The position numbers and the translations under genes were made by a program. The notes beneath the pieces were generated by a model. That model ran no database searches and was not told the origin of the DNA. It saw only the letters and a program-made list of their open reading frames with translations. Positions 1 through 10,920 of a stretch of DNA of 64,000 nucleotides are shown here, in pieces. The stretch spans positions 25,234,001 through 25,298,000 of the forward strand of contig CM114273.1 in assembly GCA_050084515.1 (NCBI GenBank). Reading direction: 5' to 3'. Numbering within the stretch: the first letter of the stretch is position 1; each line of letters starts with the position of its first letter. This stretch comes from Blasia pusilla (Eukaryota > Marchantiophyta > Marchantiopsida > Blasiales).

Positions 1-1000
1 GACACTTTGTGGGTCCATTCCACGTCACATGGCACGAGTTCATAGGTGTAGGGGTCGTGCACCTATAGGAGGCCTTTGAGCCCAAACAAAGACTTCCGCT
101 CCAAATTCCAATGAGGAGGAGAAAAAAAAACATCGACGAGAAGTGACCTAATAAATCGAACCGCGCCCAATTGGGGAGTTCCCCCATAGCCAGGAAGAGC
201 AAACTTAGACGGCAGCAACCCAACGACCACAACCCATGAGTGACTGGAATAGGACACGAGAGGGGGCACTGCTCGTCATTTGGCCCCTCATTTATGGGAG
301 GGAGGTATATACATGCATTCTCTAGATTCCCCATCTTAAATACGTGAAGGTGTGGGATCCCAATTCATGGTTTGGTCCACTTTGGGACATCGATGATTCC
401 TCGCCATTTCTTATTCTATTATTTTTTACTACTACTTGTGAGCTGGTCTACGGGGAGGCACTCCTCAGCTGGTCTAAGATTCTCATGCACCTTGTCGGCC
501 TCTCATAAGCAAGAGCTTTCTTTGTACTCCAAGTCACCAAGAAAATCACCCTCTACAATTTCGTCAATTTTCTATTTTGATTATTTTTCTTCGCTTCAAT
601 CACGCACGACTCCTCCCCTTCCTTGGTCATGGTAATGACCTTAATCGCAATAGTAATAAGAATAATAATAAGAATAAGAACAGAAATAATCACCAACTTC
701 GTTCACCAAAAGGTTCAAAGGGTTAAGTTGAGAGAGAAAAAATAAAATAAAATAAAATGATAGAAGTAATTCATCTTCCAATTGGCAGACTTCCATGCCA
801 AATAAATACTATAATTTATTTTCATGCTTCGAGGGGAGAGAGCATCTACATTCCAAAGAGGACCCCCACCATCCTACACAAAAGGGGGGTGTCCCATCAC
901 ATTGACAAATTGGAAAATCCATCTATTGGACCGAAAGTTTCCGAGATCAGATTTGGGAAATGTAGCTCAAGTTTTCATGCTCATACGCTATCATCGTGCA
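1..1000. other. Unassigned AT-rich intergenic DNA
   Basis: No reading frame in this stretch resembles a known protein. It contains short simple tracts, such as an AATAAT/AATAAG run near 645-680 and AAATAAAATA near 740. The first 300 bases are more GC-rich than what follows and may be the end of a repeat that starts left of the window. Nothing functional is supported. Confidence 0.4.
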
Positions 1001-1029
1001 TACACTCTAAAAATTAGACAGCAAGCCAA

Positions 1030-1265
1030 TCGTGAAATTCACACACACATTGATCATGGACCAACAAAAATTTTGAAAATCAAAATATTCACTCACATTC
1101 CGTAGCTCTCTCTAATGTTAAAACCAAACCCATTTTCATTGTGAGAGGCTTGGATTACTCACGAGGCAAGGAGCACCATAGCTTTGTTGCCTCACATATC
1201 ACCCTCTGAACTCTTGAAGTACGATAGTAGGTTAAGGTGCACTTTCCAAAATGGAAAATCAACTA
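1030..1265. repeat. Diverged fragment of the gypsy-1 LTR family
   Basis: The stretch matches the middle of the roughly 600-bp LTR found intact at 5090-5691. The shared order is: a CT-rich patch, 'accaaacccat', 'gaggcttgg(a)ttac', 'aggcaaggag(c)acca', 'agctttgttgcctca', then 'aaggtgcac...aaaatggaaaatcaact'. No LTR ends or target duplication are visible. It is an old truncated remnant, read as homologous from the shared order of short blocks rather than from a continuous alignment. Confidence 0.5.
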
Positions 1266-1556
1266 GCATCATTACATTGAAGACATTTTTTTCGAGTTCC
1301 CATGATCGTTTTCACACACTCGCATCTTACTTGCAACCAATTCATGAACTTGCGAGCAAAACACATATAGAAAAAAAAGTTAATTGCAAATCTCATGGTC
1401 AAGTTTTCTTACACTCGTACAACACTTACAACATACTTGCAAGGTACTCGCAAAATTGTGAGCATGAAAATTACTTGACTCGCAAAAGTGAAAATGTGAA
1501 ACTTCACAAACCTTTTCTTTTTACGAAAGCAATTGAATTAGTCATTGCGTTTAATG

Positions 1557-1778
1557 ATTCATGCTCAAATATAGATGATATATAATCAATATGCTTGTTC
1601 CTTGGAAATTATGCATCTATGTTGATTATTTTCTCGTGTATAAACTACCATCTTGTCATATGTTAAGGATTCATGCTAAAATACAGATGATATAATCAAT
1701 ATGCTTGTTCCCCAAATTTTATTCATAGAGGTTGATTATTTTCTCGTTTATAAACTACTATCTTTTCCTATGTCAAGG
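1557..1778. repeat. Two-copy tandem duplication, unit about 112 bp
   Basis: Units 1557-1668 and 1669-1778 share 'attcatgct(c/a)aaata(t/c)agatgat', 'aatcaatatgcttgttcc', 'ttgattattttctcg' and 'ataaactac(c/t)atctt'. They differ by scattered substitutions and small indels. No coding function is seen. The duplication lies outside the recognisable copia LTR. Confidence 0.75.
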
Positions 1779-2184
1779 ATATGCATCTAGTATGCCACAC
1801 AATTTTCTAGATGGACCTACACATGTGGTAGGTGAAAATGTATCTACCTTCTATACTCCTATGTATGTGGGTTTGGGTAAGTATATTGCTCCCTAAAGCT
1901 TGAGGAGGGCTCCTACGACTCGATTGACTTCGCAAAATTTTCTACGTCGATTACAGACATGCCACATCCCCACCAATATGATCGATCTAGACTCTCTATG
2001 TTGGAAGAAATTAGACAATCCCTCAAATGAATCACACAAGATGTACATGGTTCAAGGACCTTCATGATATTACTCTTGCAACTGATATAATTACAAATAC
2101 ATAGGAAAAAATATCCATCTTGTATTATATTCTATCCACTCCAATAAGACTAATCCTAAGAGTATTCTTGAAATTATGCCTAGG

Positions 2185-3470
2185 AACGTAGAACATGCAA
2201 CAAGTCCAGATAATTTCTGAACTTCTCTATAAAAATCGGCAACATATATGTTGTATTCTCCTCAATGTATATCTTTGTAAGGTTTATCACACCTTAAATT
2301 AGTGCATCTCAAATGAAACGATATCGAACATCAATGTGCTTTGTCTTGGCATGATACACTTGGTTTTTAGTTGAGTGTATAACATTGTGGATATCACAAC
2401 ACATGCAACAAACTAACTACGAGTCTCTACATCCAAATAGCATCCTTAGCTACCTCTGATGCAACCATATACTTAACTTCTATGGTAGATTTTGCTAGAG
2501 AGGCTTATAGTGTAGACTTAAAAATAATGGTCCATCCCACCAATGCATACACAAAACTTGTGGTGGACCTCCTTTTGTCCAAATCTTCTGGAAAATTAGA
2601 ATCCACATCATCAACTAGAGCTCCAACTCCATCATAGATAATTTCCATGCCCACTCTCCCTTTTAAGTAACGAAGAATCCACTTATGTGCTTCCCAATGT
2701 TGTTTCCTTGGGTTTAACATAAACTTGCTAACCATACTCACCGTATACAAGAGATCTGGTCAAGTACATGTCATTGCATACATCAAATTTCAATGGCACT
2801 CTCATAAGGAACCTTTGACATTTCTCTTCTTTCAACTTCAGTAATTTGGCAATCAACTAAAGAGAGTCCAAAATAACTACCTGAAGAAGTGCTCACATAT
2901 TTAGAATTATCCATGTTAAACCGTTCAAGTACCTTAGTACCTTATCAAGATACTTCCTTTGGGAAATCCACATCTGTCTATTCTTTCGATCACTATAGAT
3001 ATCTATCCCAAGAATCCTCTTTGAAGGACCTAAGTCCTTCATGCTGAACTTCTTGCTCAATTGTCTCTTAAGTTGAGCAATATCTTTCATGTGCTTAGTG
3101 GCAATGAGTATATCATCAACATATAACACCAAAAAAATGTAACCAAAATGAAAGCCTCTCTCTGTCTTCTTCAGATACATACAACAGTCATACTCAGTAC
3201 GAGTATATCCATATACTCTAAAAAATGTCTCGAATCGAACCTCTTATACCATTGCCTCAAACTTTGCTTCAATCCATAAAAAGACTTCTTCAATATCCAC
3301 ACCAAGTTCTCCTTCCCCTCCTGTACTTCAAACCCCTCTGCTTGTTGCAAGTCCATCTCCTCCTCAAACTCTCTATGTAAGAAGGAAATTGTAACATCAA
3401 GTTGCTCTAACTCTAGGTTGCATATAGCTACTATGCTTAGAAATAAACCAATGAATGTCATCTTTACCAC
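2185..3470 (-). pseudogene. copia reverse transcriptase and RNase H (broken)
   Basis: Three successive frames give a copia RT palm and RNase H. 'LEQLDVTISFLH' is the LDVKTAFLHG-type motif, followed by 'KKSFYGLKQSLRQWY'. The catalytic 'LYVDDILIA' is intact at about 3110. The 'DLGPSKRILGIDI' motif and 'ILRYLKG' come next. The RNase H then reads through 'STTEVKYMVASE'-like residues into a C-terminal copia tail ending near 2185. Frameshifts separate the pieces at about 3175 and 2760-2890. The YVDD box is preserved, but the protein cannot be made as a whole. Confidence 0.85.
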
Positions 3471-3637
3471 TGGTGAGAAAATATCATTGAAATCAATGCC
3501 TTCTCTCTTTGGGCATATCTATTTGCCACAAGTCTCGCCTTGTATCTATCTCCACCAATTTTACGTAGTCCTTCCTTCTTCCAATACACCCATCTACATC
3601 TAGTTTCCTTCTTGTCCTTAGAAAATCCCACTAAGTC

Positions 3638-4823
3638 TCAATTTTGATCGTATCGAAGAGACTCTATCTTTTCCTCCATGGAAAAAATCCATCTTGAGTG
3701 CTCATGAAGCTTCAAGGCCTCCTTGTAACATAGGCTCGACATCTTTGTAAGAAGGGAAAATGCAAATGCATCAAAATTCCAAAAACCCAAATATTTGAGG
3801 GGTCTTATAGGTCTATTTGACCGCCAAATTTGTAGTGCATTCTGAATTGCAATAGGACACCGAGAACTTGATTGTGAGACATTCCTATCACCAATATCTA
3901 CCTCCACATCTATAGTTGTAAACATTGGACTCTCATCTATTACCTCACTTGTAATATGGGTTTTCAACATAGCCTTCTCATCAAATGACACATCTCTACT
4001 TATAATGATCTTGCATGTACTAGGGTCCCACAATGTATATCCTTTCAATCCCTTCTGACATCCTAGAAAGATACATTTTCTAGTCTTTGGGTCTAACTTA
4101 GACATTTTGTCTTGTTGAATATGAACATATGCATGGCATCCAAACACTCTAACTAAAGAGTAATTTTTGGGAGTACCATGCCAAAAATTTATAAGGATTT
4201 TACATCCAATAGGCTAGATTTATCAGATAACAAGAAATCTTTACAACTTTTGTCTATAAGCTTTTCTTCATTCACATATTGCTCAACATACTACTTGCTC
4301 TCTCCAATAGTATTTGATTTATCGGCTCTACCACTCCATTTTTTGAGTTATACCAAGAGTGGTGAAATGGTGGATGAAACCTTCCTCCTCACATAAATGT
4401 TCAAATTGCCTAGATCGATACTCTCCACCATTTTCAAATCATATACACTTGATCTTTTGACCAATTTTCTTCTCTACCATTGTCTTCCATTCTTGGAATA
4501 TTGAGAATACCTCTCATTTATTTTGCAAGAAGTAAATCCATACCCTTCTAGAATAATCATCCACAAAGGTGACAAAATACAATGCTCATGACTGAGAAGC
4601 AAGAGATCCAAGGCCTCAGAAATTTATATCTCTATAATCTGGAGCTCACTTTTTCCAAATACGCAATGCTCAGAGAAAATAAACGTATAAGACTTCACTC
4701 CTTTGAGAAACTCACCTTTTGAAAACTTCCTCAATCTATGTTTGCTCATATGAGCCAATTGTAGGTGCCACAAATGTGCCATATATACTTGTTACATCTT
4801 CATCTATTATGGATGGGATTGCA
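3638..4823 (-). pseudogene. copia integrase and gag-pre-integrase (broken)
   Basis: Reading on the minus strand from 4823, a 'LWHLQLAHMS' motif and 'EHCVFGK' mark the gag-pre-integrase and the HHCC zinc-binding end of integrase. The core follows with a 'VDDYSRRVWIYF'-like stretch, then 'ENGGEYRSRQFEHLC' and 'GIIHHFTT'-like residues at about 4380-4560. The C-terminal part is 'MFGCHAYVHI' with 'KTRKCIFLGC' and 'ISRDVSFDE' at 3960-4147. Several stops and at least one +/-1 frameshift just upstream of the LWH motif make it non-functional. Confidence 0.8.
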
Positions 4824-5038
4824 CAAGGTTGCACACAGACAAAGTCCGTGTTCGCGAAAGTCCGTGTCCTATGGACGGATATGTTCGTGAGGGCGGGTAC
4901 CCGCGGCCCACACCTAAACCCACATGGAGCCCACACCGGTTGCGTGGCCCACAACCAGGCCCGTAGGGTTGGGGGCGGGCCATGCAACCGGTGCGGGCTC
5001 GGGTGCAGACAAGGCATGTCAGTTTCTGTGCAACCTTG
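4824..5038. mobile_element. hAT-like MITE inserted in the copia element
   Basis: The insert is 215 bp with terminal inverted repeats 'CAAGGTTGCACA' at the left and 'TGTGCAACCTTG' at the right. The flanking 8-mers are ggattgca and ctactgca (5 of 8 identical), as expected for an aged hAT 8-bp target duplication. Deleting the insert rejoins the copia pre-integrase reading frame, which independently confirms the boundaries. The interior is GC-rich with repeated 'gtccgtg' and 'gcgggctcggg' motifs shared with the element starting at 44044. There is no transposase. Confidence 0.75.
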
Positions 5039-5089
5039 CTACTGCAACTCCACCTACAATGATTCCACCTTCAAGCTTGTACAAGGTTC

Positions 5090-5691
5090 TGTCGTGCGCA
5101 TACACATCGCTACACAACATATATCGCTGTCATCAAACACACACACAAACACGCACGATCCCATGCTAACTCATGGCATCCAAACAACGAGACAAGAAGT
5201 ACTAAATATCTCCAATAAAGTAAGATCTAATCTCTCTCTACACAATCTCACACCATAGCTCTCAAAGGTGTGCACTCTCTCTCATGTCAAACCAAACCCA
5301 CTCTCCTAATGAAAGGCTTGGGTTACACTCAAAAGGCAAGGGACCATAGCTCCGTCGCCTCATGCCAAGAGATTCAACAAAGAGAGAATGAATTCTCAAG
5401 CTCTCTCTATGGTAACCTATTCTCCCAAGTCACCTCTTTGGCTCTTGACCTGATGTAGGAGGTCAAGGGCCACTTACCAAAAATATAAAGTCGATCATAT
5501 ACTCAAAATGGTACTTACCTAAAATAGTAAGTTTCTCAATATGGCTCCAAATGAGCCAAAACGAAGGGGAAACCTACTCTCTCAGGTTTCCCGGGGCCTT
5601 AGCAGGTCATCCTCGACCTTCTAGGCCTGTCCTCCACTACTCTTGAAGACACTCTACTAGATCTCACGGATCTATCCTAAAGGACGTGAAA
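5090..5691 (-). mobile_element. Solo LTR of the gypsy-1 family (602 bp)
   Basis: The insert starts TGTCGTGC and ends CGTGAAA. It is flanked by the 4-bp repeat GTTC at 5086-5089 and 5692-5695. It separates the copia protease from the copia pre-integrase, and removing it restores homology across the junction. This copy gives the cleanest ends for the LTR family that also flanks the methyltransferase-bearing gypsy element at 48825-55207. The strand is given as that of the gypsy-1 coding sequence. Confidence 0.8.
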
Positions 5692-6350
5692 GTTCCAACC
5701 TTCTTGCCATTTATCAAGATCAAGGCTCATTTTGAAACTCTTAGAACTCCACTCTTGACCATCCATTTGCAACCATTATCATCCAACGTACCAAGCTAGA
5801 GAAATCTAGTTCTTTTGCAAATCTAAGAAATGTTTGACCTTAATTCATGTTTGAACAGTCCTATCAAACATCTCGATATGGACATAACCAATCCCTACTA
5901 TCTTGCATGGCATGTCATTCCCCATCAAGATAGTTCCACCAACCTAGCTTCCATATGTATCGAAGCACTCTTTGCAAGGATACATGTGATAAAAGCAACT
6001 AGAATCCATACATAATCCATGCATCATGGAAGCTATCTCTTCCGGAAGTTACGATCAATATATTATTATCTCCGTTTGAATCAACTATGCTAGCTTGTTA
6101 AGAGGTCTTAGCTTTCGCTCTATGTACATTCTTACATGGGTTCTTTCTTTGGCCCTTTGTACAATCTTTCTTCATGTCGCTTACCTTTCTTCAGGTCCAA
6201 CATTTACCTTTTACATAACTATTGCTAGATCAAGACTTTGAACTATGTCAGCCTCTACTTTGACTCTTATTAGTTAGCCTACCTAAGGCAACAAGAGCTT
6301 ATGAGTTTTTCTCCTCACTGCTTGACGTCTTTCTAAACTTATTAGACAGC
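5692..6350 (-). pseudogene. copia protease and zinc-knuckle region (broken)
   Basis: The minus-strand frames give a 'DSSCFYHMYP' motif corresponding to the copia protease D-S-G-C-S-x-H-M active region. The family motifs 'GGTILMGNDMPCKIVGIG', 'FDRTVQT' and 'LISL' follow. The active-site Asp-Ser-Gly appears as Asp-Ser-Ser. Upstream (6100-6350) a basic stretch resembles the region around the CCHC knuckle, but the cysteines are not intact. Stops occur throughout. Confidence 0.65.
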
Positions 6351-6354
6351 AATG

Positions 6355-6903
6355 TCATAGTGACCAATCCAACTCTATTGTATCTTTCCCATATAATAGA
6401 GTAGTAACTAGGTGCTCAAAAGAACTAGGCAACGACCTAAGAAATAGCAATACTTTATCTTCATCTTCTAGCTTTATCTCCATACTGGATAGCTTATAGA
6501 TGACTCGATCAAAAGCGTTCATGTGATCCATCACATTTCCACTTTCTTTCATACATAGAGTGTATAGATTTTGCTTCAACTATAGTCCACTTGTCAAAGA
6601 CTTCATCATGTATAGGCTTTGTAACTTTGCCCATAACTTGGGCACAGAGTCTTCATTCTTGATATTGTACAACACCTCATCTACAAAACTCAAAATTTTC
6701 TTATTAACAACTCTCAAATTGATGTCCTGCAACTCTATAGTAGTATTGTCCACCCGTTTCTTTGCTAATGCCCTATGTAGTCCTTGATGAACTAGCAAGT
6801 CTCTCACCTTTAATTTCCATAATCCAAATTTTTTCTTCCTCAAGATCACACAAGATGTATGTGGTTCACTCCCCATGCACAAACTACATCCACGATCAAA
6901 CAC
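6355..6903 (-). pseudogene. copia gag (UBN2-type), two frames
   Basis: The first frame (6580-6903) carries 'LWKLKVRDLLVHQGLHRAL', the signature start of plant copia gag. The second frame (6355-6579) carries 'MDHMNAFDRVIYKLSSMEI' and 'LLFLRSLPSSFEHLV', the hallmark of UBN2-type gag polyproteins. A frameshift near 6580 separates them. The sequence upstream of the LWKLK motif corresponds to LTR sequence, so the start methionine of the first frame is probably not the original gag start. Confidence 0.8.
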
Positions 6904-7199
6904 TCTTAGGCGGCTTTATTGAAATTTGCACATATTTTACGTTCAAGATTTGCTCTCAAGCCAAAAGCCACAAGCATGGAATAACACTAAACCCTAACAT
7001 GGCTTCAGTAAAATAGCCATGAAACGAATGTTTGTACCATACCACAAGGGCCAGCCCCAACCCCCTCCCTCCCACCCCCAGTAGGGCTATCATAAGCAAC
7101 GAGAAAGTTTGTATATTAGGGACCTTCATGTTGTCACTCTAGTTACTAATAAAATTACATACACATAGGAAACACTCTATTCACACACATGTTGTATGG

Positions 7200-7650
7200 A
7201 TCTTGCTGACAAGGTTAAGATGCACATCAACCTCAATGTTGTGCTTTTTCGCGAGTCCTTGCTCATGTGTGGTATGATGTTGCCATATAGGAATAAATTA
7301 GTATTAGTTCTCGAAAGTAAAATAACATGTTCTACTAAAATGGAGAAAGTGGAAGTGAGTTTAGAAAAAAAACTCCAAAAGTACGTCCCAATTGGCAAAG
7401 ACTTCTTTGTGAGTCCTTCTACCATAACGTGCATCGTCCATGAACAAGACATATGGGAATATGCCATAACAACTTACTATCACAAACCAACCCTAAGCTA
7501 AGGTTAGACATATTTCAAATAGAGCAAAAAATTCCAAAAAGAGAAATAAATACACAAGGTAAGACATACTCACAAAGGCATCTCAAAATGCATATGCTTC
7601 GCCCTCATCAAATGAGGGTGTTCTCTTCGACATTGAGGGCGATCACTACA
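7200..7650. other. Unassigned DNA between copia and MITE
   Basis: Open frames of about 100 codons occur on both strands here (7196-7501 plus, 7177-7467 minus). They mirror each other and match no family I recognise. This may be an older repeat remnant. No ends, duplications or domains are visible. Confidence 0.3.
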
Positions 7651-7658
7651 AGCCTCTC

Positions 7659-8034
7659 TAGGGTTGCATATGAATAAAGTTCATGTCCGCGAACATGTCC
7701 ATGTTTGAGGACTTACGTCCGTTCTATAGAAAGACTTGTCTAGGTGGGCCTTGCCCTTGCAAGAAGTGGAGGTAGAAGGAGGAAGAAACGAGAAAGTGCA
7801 GGTCACGAAGGCAAGTGGGGGGGATGAGAAAGGAGGGAGAGACAAGGCCCGCCACTTGAAGGGCAAGGGCAAGTAGGGCAATAAGTGTCTAGGCGGGCCT
7901 TGCCCTTGCCCTGCCTTCCACCATAAACTATAAGGGTGGTTCCCATATTTTGCAATCTATGTTTGTGGACATGTCCAAAATTGTCCATCCATGTCCATCC
8001 TAGGGACGGACTTGTCTATTTTTGTGCAATTATG
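7659..8034. mobile_element. hAT-like MITE with perfect 8-bp target duplication
   Basis: The element is 376 bp. The left end 'TAGGGTTGCATA' pairs with the right end 'TGTGCAATTATG'. It is flanked by identical 8-mers AGCCTCTC at 7651-7658 and 8035-8042. The 8-bp duplication with a CAGGG-like terminus is the hAT pattern. Inside are repeated 'catgtccgcg', 'ggacatgtcc' and 'ggacggacttg' motifs and a purine-rich middle, shared with the copies at 38107 and 42984. It encodes no transposase. Confidence 0.85.
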
Positions 8035-8042
8035 AGCCTCTC

Positions 8043-9600
8043 TCTCCATATGAATCTCAAGTGTCATTGGCATAAGCCCTTGTGAAAAAACAACAATCCA
8101 AAGCCGATGGCCATATGTAAAGCGAATGATCATCATTGGCATACACTCTATTGATATACTCCCTCTTTTTCGTAACTCACCTTGGATGATTGACGTGATC
8201 CTTTGTCGGTAGTCAAGGGTCTACGCTCCCCTCCGTTGGAGATAACACATGTCGTGAGATCAATGACCATCCTTGATTGGTATTTATGTACATATCCTTA
8301 TGTTTGTGCAAGATTTTAGCATTTTTTGTCCAAATTTCCACATACTTCATCCTACTTTTGGATATAGGAACTTTTTTTTTTGTAGATTTCCAAACTAATC
8401 TCACTACGCAATTTTTATATCCGCTTTTTTAGAATTGATTTCTTCTTCCATTTATCCGCTGTAAGAATATCTTTGTCCAAATATTTCTCCCATAATTTGG
8501 ATTCATTTTTTTCCTTTTTGAAAATTCTTGACCAAAACATTTCATGCCAATTTTTATCTTAAAACACATTTTCTCTTTTTTTTGTTAAAACTTTTGGCAT
8601 ATCTTTCGTCGTTGCGTATGTTTTCCATACGGACATAGATGAGTTTTGATGGAGGAATGTTGCGTCCCTCGTCTGCAACGTCATACAGAAATGGACATGC
8701 CCAATGCATTCGCGACCCAGATTTTTCCAAGTACCCGGATGGCCCGCGTAGGCTTAGAATGTAGGAATAGGTGCGGGCTCAAAGTAAGGGAGGTGGGCAG
8801 GGATCAATCCACATGTAGTCATTCTAAATCTTATTTGGATCAATAAAACATGAGATGACAGTATGGTCAGGGGATGGTGATGCTAAAGTTATGGTTCAAT
8901 CATAAAGAACCATAAAAATGATCGAATGTAATGAAAAATAAATAAATCAAAGGAGCTCTATCTAGAGACCCGCGACGTATGGTCCTTTAAAAAATCATCA
9001 CAAAAAATTGTATGTCTCACCCAACCACATCATCCACTCCTATCCCACAATGTAGCATGTCTTAGTGTCAACAAATTAAGTCATTTGGCTAAGTTCCACT
9101 CTATGGATAAGGTTCTATATGTGGGTAAGTTTTTCCCTAGATATAGCTATGGTCGAGGTCATCATCTCATTTTCCTTGGATGGTTAGGATTTTTTTTGTC
9201 TACATTGTGCATTAATTTTTGCGTTACATTTCTTGCTTCATGATCTACAACTTCATCAAAATTTCAACATCATTAAAACTGTGGTCTATTATTGACAGTG
9301 AATATTACATAATCTATTGCCTTGGTTCTATCAAAGATATTGTTGTGCATAGACATCTCACAAAAAATATTGGCATATGAAAATAAACAAGCGATAGTTC
9401 CTTATCATCAAAAACTTTCCCTTGAGCTACTTTATGGAGAACCTCTTGCCCAAACACGCTCCCCGCGCGCTTCGTGCCTATGGGTCCGAAGGCCGGAAAT
9501 GAGGTCTCCAATCTATATTATTTTCCCAAATTTTTGTAGAGCTTCCATGTGCATTGATTCTACTTGAAAAAATCCCAAGCTAAGAGCCTCAAAGGCACTT
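8043..9600. other. AT-rich repeat-like DNA, no gene
   Basis: Only short open frames are present, none recognisable. A short patch at 8640-8830 contains 'cggatggcccgcg' and 'ggtgcgggctc', words shared with the GC-rich interiors of the MITE family at 4824 and 44044. This suggests another eroded copy, but no termini are visible. Confidence 0.35.
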
Positions 9601-10220
9601 ATGGAAGCAACTAAATGGATAACACGATCCCCAACTTGAAAACCCAACAAAAACACCACGAAGATATCACTCCAATGGTAATCTATGGTAGAATTTCTCT
9701 CCTAATGAATCTATCTCATGGAGTTGATCTCATTCTCTCTTTGTAAATTCAGAAATCACATGTCACATACTCTCTAACTCTCTATCATCTCAAACCCATC
9801 CTCATGGTGGGAAAGCTTGGGTTACTAACAAGGCAAGGAGGACCATAGCTCTCTTGCCTCATGGAAGGAGAGTTAAAATCAAGTCGGAATAAACACTACA
9901 AACTCACTCTTCTTGAAGTATACCATCTTTCCCTTTCCCAAGCTCTCTCCTTGATGACCTATACACATAGATTAAAACTCTCAACCATAACCTATGAGAG
10001 TAAGTCAAGGTGCCATTCTCAAAATGAAAAGTTAACTATGGAATTTACCATAAATAGTAAGCTTCTCAAAATAGCTCCAAGTGAATCCAAAATAGGGGTA
10101 ACTTGTTCACTCACATTACCCTCCTCAAGAACAAGTCATCCTTAATCTATTGGAACCCCTATCGAACCTCTTGAGATACGTCATATGGATACTCTACGCT
10201 CAAATATAAAAGGCGTGACA
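9600..10220. repeat. Diverged LTR of the gypsy-1 family
   Basis: The block runs from about 9625 to a terminal GGCGTGACA at 10220. It keeps the order of landmarks of the 5090-5691 LTR: 'acgatccc', 'gcttgggttac', 'aggcaaggaggaccatagctc', 'gcctcatg', 'atagtaagcttctcaaaatagctcc' and the terminal 'gtgaca'. It is much more diverged than the solo copies at 5090 and 34296. No target duplication was found. Confidence 0.6.
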
Positions 10221-10920
10221 AAAGAGCACAAGGGATAAACTTTCAATAAGAGAGGGTTTTAAGAAAAATTCATGGGAGAAGGGAGGAAAATTAAAGAATA
10301 AATTTTCAAGATTGGATGGAAAGGGATAATTTTTCACAATCTTTAATTTTTAAATTTTTACTCGGGCAAGGAAATGAGAAGTTGTGGACAAGGGAGGATT
10401 TATTTGAGGTATTACATTTTCAAGATGAAAAAAAAAATGTTTAATAGTGGAGAGATGATGAGGTAAGGGAGTAGGAGACGATCTCATAAGAGTAACAAAT
10501 CGACTTTCTTTTCAGTATCCATGGGCAACCTTTTCTTTCCTTCTTTCTTTCTTAGGGCAAACAGAAGAGGGAGAAACTCCCACATCCTTCCTCCCATTTC
10601 CATCCCTCCTCATAGAGTAGGGATGGAGAGATGATGAAGAGTTGGAGGGAATCCTTCTCTCTCCAAAGCCTAACTACATATGGGCCCCTCTGGCGACCAC
10701 ATAGTATTCATTCCATGGTCACAAAATGACTACTTCCATGGAAAAAGGGATGGAGTCACCACTATTAAAAAGAAGTGAAAGTCTAAACGAAGAAACAAAT
10801 TCTCATCGTTCATGGAGGAGAAAACAAAGCACCAACTACAATTAAGAAGAAAGGAAAATTTTGAGTCCATGAACTAAAATCTTAGCTCCCAAAGAGGGTT
10901 TCATTCTCCTCATAAAAAAT
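10221..10920. other. Intergenic, purine-rich; nothing recognised
   Basis: The stretch contains runs of 'aagagagg', 'ggaggaaa' and 'atgatgaagag'. Only short open frames occur. It forms the AT-rich left shoulder of a GC-richer block that begins near 10920. Confidence 0.35.

Larger units (their letters stand above)
1990..7200 (-). mobile_element. Decayed Ty1/copia retrotransposon
   Basis: On the minus strand the order is gag (about 6355-6903), a degenerate zinc knuckle, protease (about 5700-6050), gag-pre-integrase (about 4620-4823 and 5039-5089), integrase core (about 3640-4600), reverse transcriptase (2893-3470) and RNase H (about 2185-2750). Integrase before reverse transcriptase is the copia order. 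All domains carry stops or frameshifts. LTR remnants are inferred because 2034-2130 and 6845-6868 plus 7118-7195 share short blocks such as 'atcacacaagatgta' and 'accttcatg'. The 5' LTR remnant runs almost directly into gag, so the leader appears deleted. A MITE (4824-5038) and a solo LTR (5090-5691) are inserted inside it. Confidence 0.85.
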
